Both the position numbers and the translations under genes were made by a program. The notes below the pieces were generated by a model. The model was not told where the DNA came from. It did not search any database and saw nothing but the letters and a program-made list of their open reading frames with translations. This document shows, piece after piece, positions 58,690-64,000 of a stretch of DNA of 64,000 nucleotides; within the stretch, counting starts at the first letter, position 1, and each line of letters starts with the position of its first letter. Origin of the DNA: Eupeodes corollae (taxonomy: Eukaryota > Arthropoda > Insecta > Diptera > Syrphidae); contig NC_079147.1 in assembly GCF_945859685.1 (NCBI RefSeq), forward strand, positions 57,752,946 to 57,816,945, in the 5' to 3' direction.

Positions 58690-59390
58690 ACGTAACATTA
58701 CGTTATTTATTTCCGATTGTCAAATGAAACGATTAATCGAAGCTTCATTGTGATAGCATGTATTGAATTCCTCTGGCGGAACTCGTAAACTTCAGGCAAA
58801 GCCAAAGCTGCAGCATCTCTCTCATAACATACTCTGAAGCAGTTTGTCGTAATGTTGATTACTTAGCCCAAAGTAAAATTATATACATTCATGGTCTTCG
58901 TAGATACGACCATATTTCACAGTAAGCTACGTCCTTTTGGGGATAACTTTAGATTACAATATTGATTCAAAAAACTGCATATTTTGTCTGTTAACTACTA
59001 AGACTCCTTTGCATTTGTATGAAAAACTTAATTTTGCTCGTTCACCAAGAACATTGAGTCCAATTTCATCATGTTACCATAATTTAATTCGTCTCGTTTG
59101 TTTTTTGATAATGCTGTTAAATTATAGAATAGTCTTCCTGTAAGTATCAGATCTTTATCTAATGCTTCAAAAGTGCAATTTTTCTTCATTGCTCCTCTCT
59201 ACGTTAACATAGCTGTAACCTATTTCACTCATTGTTGTGTCTTTCCTTTTTGTTAATCAAAAATGTTGTTAACTTAATTTTTAGTTTTATGAAATTGAAC
59301 TTGTTCTATATTTATTTTAACCATTTTTCAAATAAATGTAACATAAATTGAAATTGAATTGAATTCAAATTGAATTAAAATTGAAATCTG
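58690..59390 (+). pseudogene. LINE ORF2 C-terminus with AATTG-type tail
   Basis: Plus-strand debris: IHGLRRYDHIS (58890-58920), LTLDYNIDSKNCIFCL, LLTTKTPLHLYEKLNFARSP (59000-59050) and, one frame over, FFDNAVKLWNSLPVSIRSLS (59100-59165), the usual C-terminal pattern LWNSLP. An aataaa occurs at 59331, then aattgaaattgaattgaatt and similar to 59390, a short tandem 3' tail. The RT core is missing. Probably CR1/Jockey group (inference). Confidence 0.62.
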
Positions 59391-61314
59391 TTTATGGAAT
59401 GGTCCAGTCTATAGTTAGGAATTCCAATTAATAGGTCCGTTTAATATTTTCACGAACTGTCACTATTTAAACATGTTCGGCCAACAGTTTTTTAATAAAA
59501 GGAAATAAGCATTTTACTAGCAAAAGAAGGGTTTAAAATTTTAGAATCACTAAGCAAATTGCTAAACATTTAGAAAATTGCTAAAAGTGCTACTATTTTG
59601 AAAACTTCAGAGACTTGCAATTTTCCATCAATAAGTTGTAAATTAATTGTGTCAATTTTAAATGTGTGGTTTAATGATGTATTTATTTTTTTAATAATTT
59701 TGCAATATATTGCCGCCCAATACGGAAAGCACCTCTAACACTTTTTAATAATACAATTTATATATTTTTTTCAAATAAAACCTTGCTAAACTACTTAAGA
59801 TGCAACTTTATTCTGTGAAATTAATCAAATAAAGAGAATACTCAAAGACGGTATAACGCACAACCCTTTTGAACCAAAAAAAATGATGTCACGCTCGATT
59901 GTTCCACTTCATTGCAATTACCCACCCAAATGAATAACACTTCTTTTAATATCTTGTCATATAACTAGACAAATGAAGAGCTAAACTTTTGTCCATAATC
60001 CAAACAAATACGCTTACGAATATAATCACACACCATTATCCTTTGGAAATTGCACTCATTTGTTTTAACCTGACACAAGTTCGTATTTTTGCAAATATAC
60101 ATAACATTATATCCTTACAATAAACAACAGAGAATAAAAAGAGTCATCTATAAATTTGTTCAAGTAAAAAAAATATTGATATCAATCGGTCAAAATATCC
60201 GGAACGAATTTCCAATCAAAAAAATGTTTTTATTGACTATTACATGCTTGAATATGAATACTCGTACGTAGGCATAAAGAGCTGATGGAAGAGCTCACCC
60301 AAAACCCAGAGAGTACCCCAATCCAGACCACAATAAAGTACAACGGAAAAAAGGACCTTTTACGTATTATTTGTGAAATCTGAAATACAAAACAATTCAT
60401 CTAGCTAAGGGTTGTTTATACACCATCAGATAGTTTATTACGTAATATTGTAATACTACGTGGTCGTATAGTGCTATACCCATTACCCAGCCGGGCCTAT
60501 CCTTTGGATGGAGATATTTTGAACAAATAATGCGAAATAAGGTGTAAGATCGGATGTCATAAATATTAGCAATGTTCCACTCTGCTGAGTTTTCGAAATT
60601 TCTGCCGATTTGTCATAATGAAAATGCAATAATATACGAAAACATTTGGTGTGATATTGAACAACTATACGCCGATGCTAAATCATCAACAACCCCCATT
60701 TGTTTGAAAATGTATACTAAATGATGTATTTTGTATATTATAATTTTAATTTCGGACTTCTAGGTTATGGAAATTCAAGAAACGAAATTACACGAGTTAT
60801 AGTGTATGTGTATATAAACCTTTTAAGGAAAATTATTTCAATAGTGTTGTCAATAAATTCTGAAACTTTTAAATACAAAGTAATTATATGGAGATATGTA
60901 AGTTATAAATCTTTAAGATAAACTACTTCGCTTTGGGACTTTTCTAATGGTAGCATTCTTAAAAATAGAGGGTATCTTCATATGAAGAATGTTTCTTCAG
61001 GGATATGGTAAATATACTCAATTTATAAATATGATATAATTTTGTACATACAAGTCGTTCTTCTATTTATTTTCGAGTTTCTTCAAGGATGTAAAACTAG
61101 ATTTAAAGTTGTTTCAAGTTTAAAGTTTTTCAATCAAATAAAAATAAAAGAATAAGAAGTTTTTGGTATGATGCGTTGATCGATTGTCAACAGTTGCAAA
61201 AAGACTTTAAGTGGGCTACGAAATAAGCCCAAAAAAGCCAGCGAAAATTACTTTAAATGTCTGACGAGAAAAGTACATTTAAGGGTTTATTCATAAGAAA
61301 TATTATGAGAGACC
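59391..61314. other. Unassigned sequence
   Basis: About 1.9 kb with no recognised element. A small imperfect palindrome (acgtaatattgtaatactacgt) is at about 60441-60462. Open frames are short. Confidence 0.4.
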
Positions 61315-61605
61315 AATTATGTTAAAAATAAATAAACTACGTGGCGCAACAGTCCGTAGAGAACCAGGGCCTAGTGACTTACAACTCTCAACCATTCCTA
61401 TGTGCGAGTAATTGCAGGGATGGAAAGGTCCTACAGTTTATATGCCGATCTGAACGGCTGATTTGAGAAAGCACTTCTTCATGGCAAGAATTACTCTTGA
61501 AGAATTTGTCAATACCTCGCAAGATGCACTACCCAGGAATAAAAACTTAAGGTGGCACAGGCAGGGATTGAACTCCAAACCTCTCGCATGACAGTCTAAC
61601 GCCCT

Positions 61606-63054
61606 TTTTTTCAAATTCATTTTTATTTATTCAATCTTAAACCTATCTTAAAGCTAGACAAAAATTCATAAAACTAGCCTAATTATCCATAACCTACAAC
61701 TATCTTAATGGTCCCATACGAACACTCTAAGTTAAACTATAACACTTAATACTAATGCCTTTCGGCCCTAAGATCTATTTTATTTTTTTCTGTATTTATT
61801 AGAAAATTTTGAAAAAAACTGATATCAAGATCCTTTTTTTTACTTAAAAACTACTTAAAATAAGGTCCTTAATATAAAACTTAAAACTAACTTAAACTAC
61901 CTATTCTACTACTTAAAACTAGAACAACCACAGCAGCAAATCTAACTAACTAACGTTTTCGTTTTTCATATTTTGTTGTCTTTTTTTTTTATTTTTTGTT
62001 TTTCATTCCATGTTATTTTTTTTTTTTTATTAATGTTCTTCTTTTTTTTATTTTTTTTTTGTATTTTTTGTTTTTTTTTTTTGTATTTTTTTTTCATTGT
62101 TTTTTTTTTCTATTTCTTTTTGTGCCACCATGCCTATTCTACTTAAAACTAAACCCTAAAACTATAAAACAAGTATGTAAGCCGGCCAAGGCTTAAAACC
62201 CCATCCCGACTACCCAATATCAAGTGCCGATTGAAGCCACCAAAACTGGTTCTCCTGCTTCACCCTATCAGTTCGGTCCCGTTCGGACACAGCTATACTG
62301 AACCGAAGGAGCTCTGCTCCGCCTTGTGCCATGACGCGTCATGACGTCCCGATTGTACAGGAGTCGCCTATCCACGGTTCTTCGTCTGACGTGGTAGATT
62401 AACGGAACTGTCTAAAAAGAGGAATGCCTCTGGTGGAATGAACCCGCTCAAGCGTGCACTTTCAAAATACTCGTCGTTCGGATAGAACTCCCCGAAAATT
62501 AAATTGTTGGTCGAAGACGTAGCTCTAGCAATGTGACCTCGAACGAGTTTTATCACGAAATTGTCAATTCTGTTGATTCGAGCCCCGTTGTATAGGACCT
62601 CGTTGGAATAGTAATGCACATAAGAAGATTCGGCTGTTCGATATAAGCCGGTACAGCGTCGTAAATACTGCCGCTCGAACACCCGAAAGTTCTCCATCTG
62701 GGAAGGGGCAACGTTGAACCACACAGGACATCCATAAACAATCATTCGCCGTATGAGGGCCATGTAGCAAATTACCTTTCTCCTCCTCCTCTCCTCTGGC
62801 CCTGGTCAGAGCAGCATTTATATGTCTGTCGAAATATAAATACTGATCTAACCAGATACCGAGGTACTTCACTACACTTTTGCTCGCTAATGGCTGCCCG
62901 TGAAGATCAACGATGTCCATCTTGCGCCAATTCTTACACGTATCCCTCGTGGCCCTAGCCAACGGATTCCGGAACAGAATTGTCTCTGACTTCAGGACAT
63001 TTATTTTCAGTTTCCAGTCGTCGCAATATCGCTGAATCTTGTCGAAATCACGCT
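61606..63054 (-). mobile_element. 5'-truncated Jockey/I-group LINE inside the SINE
   Basis: Flanked by a 16-base duplication of SINE sequence, gacagtctaacgccct at 61590-61605 and gacagtccaacgccct at 63055-63070 (one difference). The 3' end reads as a poly(A)-type run on the minus strand (61606-61612). An unusually T-rich plus strand (A-rich on the element strand) at 61970-62120 lies in its 3' UTR. The 5' end is cut within the RT gene, so it is a typical truncated insertion. Confidence 0.88.
62368..63054 (-). pseudogene. RT thumb and C-terminal region of the truncated LINE
   Basis: Minus-strand frames: IQRYCDDWKLKINVLKSETI then LFRNPLARATRDTCKNW (62930-63040), VVKYLGIWLDQYLYFDRHIN (62815-62875), ALIRRMIVYGCPVWFNVAPS (62700-62760), then FERQYLRRCTGLYRTAESSY and KLVRGHIARAT down to 62368. 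The catalytic core lies upstream of the truncation and is absent. A frameshift near 62800 (an expanded gaggag run) breaks the frame. The pattern is of the Jockey/I group. Confidence 0.87.
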
Positions 63055-63115
63055 GACAGTCCAACGCCCTAACCATCATGCCACGGGTACTACATGAACT
63101 GCACAAATTATGTTA

Positions 63116-63516
63116 CTTTTTAAAATCTTGTTACCAAGTTGGATTTATAATTAATATAAGAACATATGTATAAAGTTTAATAATAGCTGATAAATGATGA
63201 TTTTGGCTTCAACATTCCGCCATGCCAATGGGTCACCTTAATTCTAATCGTGACGTCTTCACATCAGCGACTCTGGCTTGACCTTTGATGATTTGTGGCA
63301 GGTTATCTTCATAAAATTTAACAAGGCTACGAATTGCAAGGTTTTTGTACTGGACAACGCCCACTTTGTACCACCTTGTAGCTCTTGGACGTACTCTGCT
63401 TCCAAAAGTATGTTTTGACTATATTTATTCGCCTACATCGTTGTAGATAGCTGATGTTGGAGACATCTTATACTGGCTCAGAAATTACTTTTAGCGAAGA
63501 ATTTATTTGAATGAGA
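63116..63516. other. Unassigned sequence
   Basis: No gene or repeat recognised in this 400-base stretch. Confidence 0.4.
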
Positions 63517-64000
63517 ACTTACTTACTTACTTAGGTCCTCAGACCTGTGAGGTCCGTTGGGAACATCTTAAGGGGCATAGGGCCCCTATTACGCCTACGC
63601 GCCATCGTGTACGGTTTCCGGAGATGTGTTTCAGCTCCCTCCAACTCTTGCCTAGTGACTCTAATTCCGTCGCAACTGTCCTGCGCCATAAGCTTCTCGG
63701 TCGTCCAGCTTCTTCCTTCCTTCTTGTGTGAGCGGATTCCACTCCATTGCTTGGCCTACAATGCAGTCGTTACCTTACGAAGCGTATGTCCAATCCATTG
63801 CCATTTATGTACGTCTTCGTATTATAGATTCTATAGGTTCCTAATCTGTCCTTCTATGAAGGACCTCTTTTGACATACGGTTTGGCCAGAAAACCCTTAG
63901 GATGTTATGAAGACATCTATTCACGAAGGTTTGCAGCATTCTTGTAATGGCTGAGGTAACCTAACAAGTGCTGCACCCATAAAGAAGCACAGATTCTACA
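63517..64000 (-). mobile_element. TAAG-tailed LINE 3' end (copy H), running off the window
   Basis: Minus-strand 3' end of the same subfamily as copy B. Tail (TAAG)n at 63517-63533. Coding text upwards: RTRWRVGVIGAL, WRRTVATELESLGKSWRELK (63630-63690), AGRPRSLW, QAMEWNPLTQE near 63740 and EPIESIIRR with ILRVFWPNRMSKEVLHRR near 63840-63910. Frameshifted. The 5' portion lies outside the window. Confidence 0.83.

Larger units (their letters stand above)
61325..63105 (-). repeat. tRNA-derived SINE split by a LINE; 10-bp target duplication
   Basis: A ~316-bp SINE on the minus strand, in two parts (63071-63105 and 61325-61605). The 5' part has an A-box-like tggcatgatgg (63073-63083) and the 3' part a B-box gttcaatccc (61564-61573), the internal RNA polymerase III promoter of tRNA-derived SINEs. 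The 3' end reads ggactgttgcgccacgtag with a (TTTA)-type tail. The 10-mer aattatgtta flanks it at 61315-61324 and 63106-63115. A LINE (61606-63054) sits between the two boxes. Related copies are at 32785-33010 and 36290-36370. Confidence 0.83.

Noticed and set aside
61996..62196. Phe-rich plus-strand frame resembling a membrane protein
   Set aside because: It is a translation of a long T-rich tract (A-rich 3' UTR of the minus-strand LINE), not a protein.
1..64000. CRISPR arrays, bacterial operons, rRNA genes
   Set aside because: No regularly spaced direct repeats with unique spacers, no bacterial-style gene packing, and no rRNA-like blocks were seen. The window is eukaryotic.

Overview
This is about 64 kb of AT-rich eukaryotic DNA, most likely from an insect and probably a fly (inference). 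The element set (Jockey and CR1-type LINEs, mariner-like elements with DUF4817-type N-termini, piggyBac, Transib, Tigger, Helitron) and the decayed, intron-poor coding remnants point there. I recognise no complete host gene and no stand-alone tRNA, rRNA or CRISPR array. The window reads as a heterochromatin-like or intergenic/intronic mosaic of transposons, many nested in one another.

Layout. 1.3-3.7 kb: two LINE fragments with (TAAG)n tails. 4.2-9.0 kb: an AT-rich ~168-bp repeat split by a nearly whole Jockey element (4644-8831) with an 18-bp target duplication. 11.3-16.1 kb: TAAG-tailed LINEs, a Helitron helicase remnant and a CR1-like 3' end. 17.6-21.0 kb: a LINE here called family K, holding a fold-back insert, then a mariner-like copy. 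25.4-27.3 kb: piggyBac and family K remnants. 27.7-28.8 kb: the ~168-bp tandem array. 28925-31187: a complete Transib element with RAG-signal-like ends. 33.6-38.6 kb: a probable Tigger element whose ends enclose a mariner-like element, a SINE fragment and two LINE fragments. 41.1-45.4 kb: CR1-like, TAAG-LINE, hAT and mariner-like debris. 47.6-53.7 kb: two Helitron helicase regions in opposite orientation; the second sits inside the ~168-bp repeat and carries a 270-bp MITE. 53.7-57.8 kb: the most complete family K LINE. 58.7-59.4 kb: a LINE 3' end. 61.3-63.1 kb: a tRNA-derived SINE split by a LINE. 63.5-64 kb: another TAAG-tailed LINE running off the edge.

The most notable item is the Transib element. 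It has 37-bp terminal inverted repeats beginning CACAGTG, a 5-bp TTTTG duplication on both sides, and all three RAG1-like acidic residues, and it is broken only by two single-base deletions. The second is that a Helitron and a Jockey element entered nearly the same point of the same ~168-bp repeat unit in two separate places. Every clade name here comes from motifs read by eye, not from a search.
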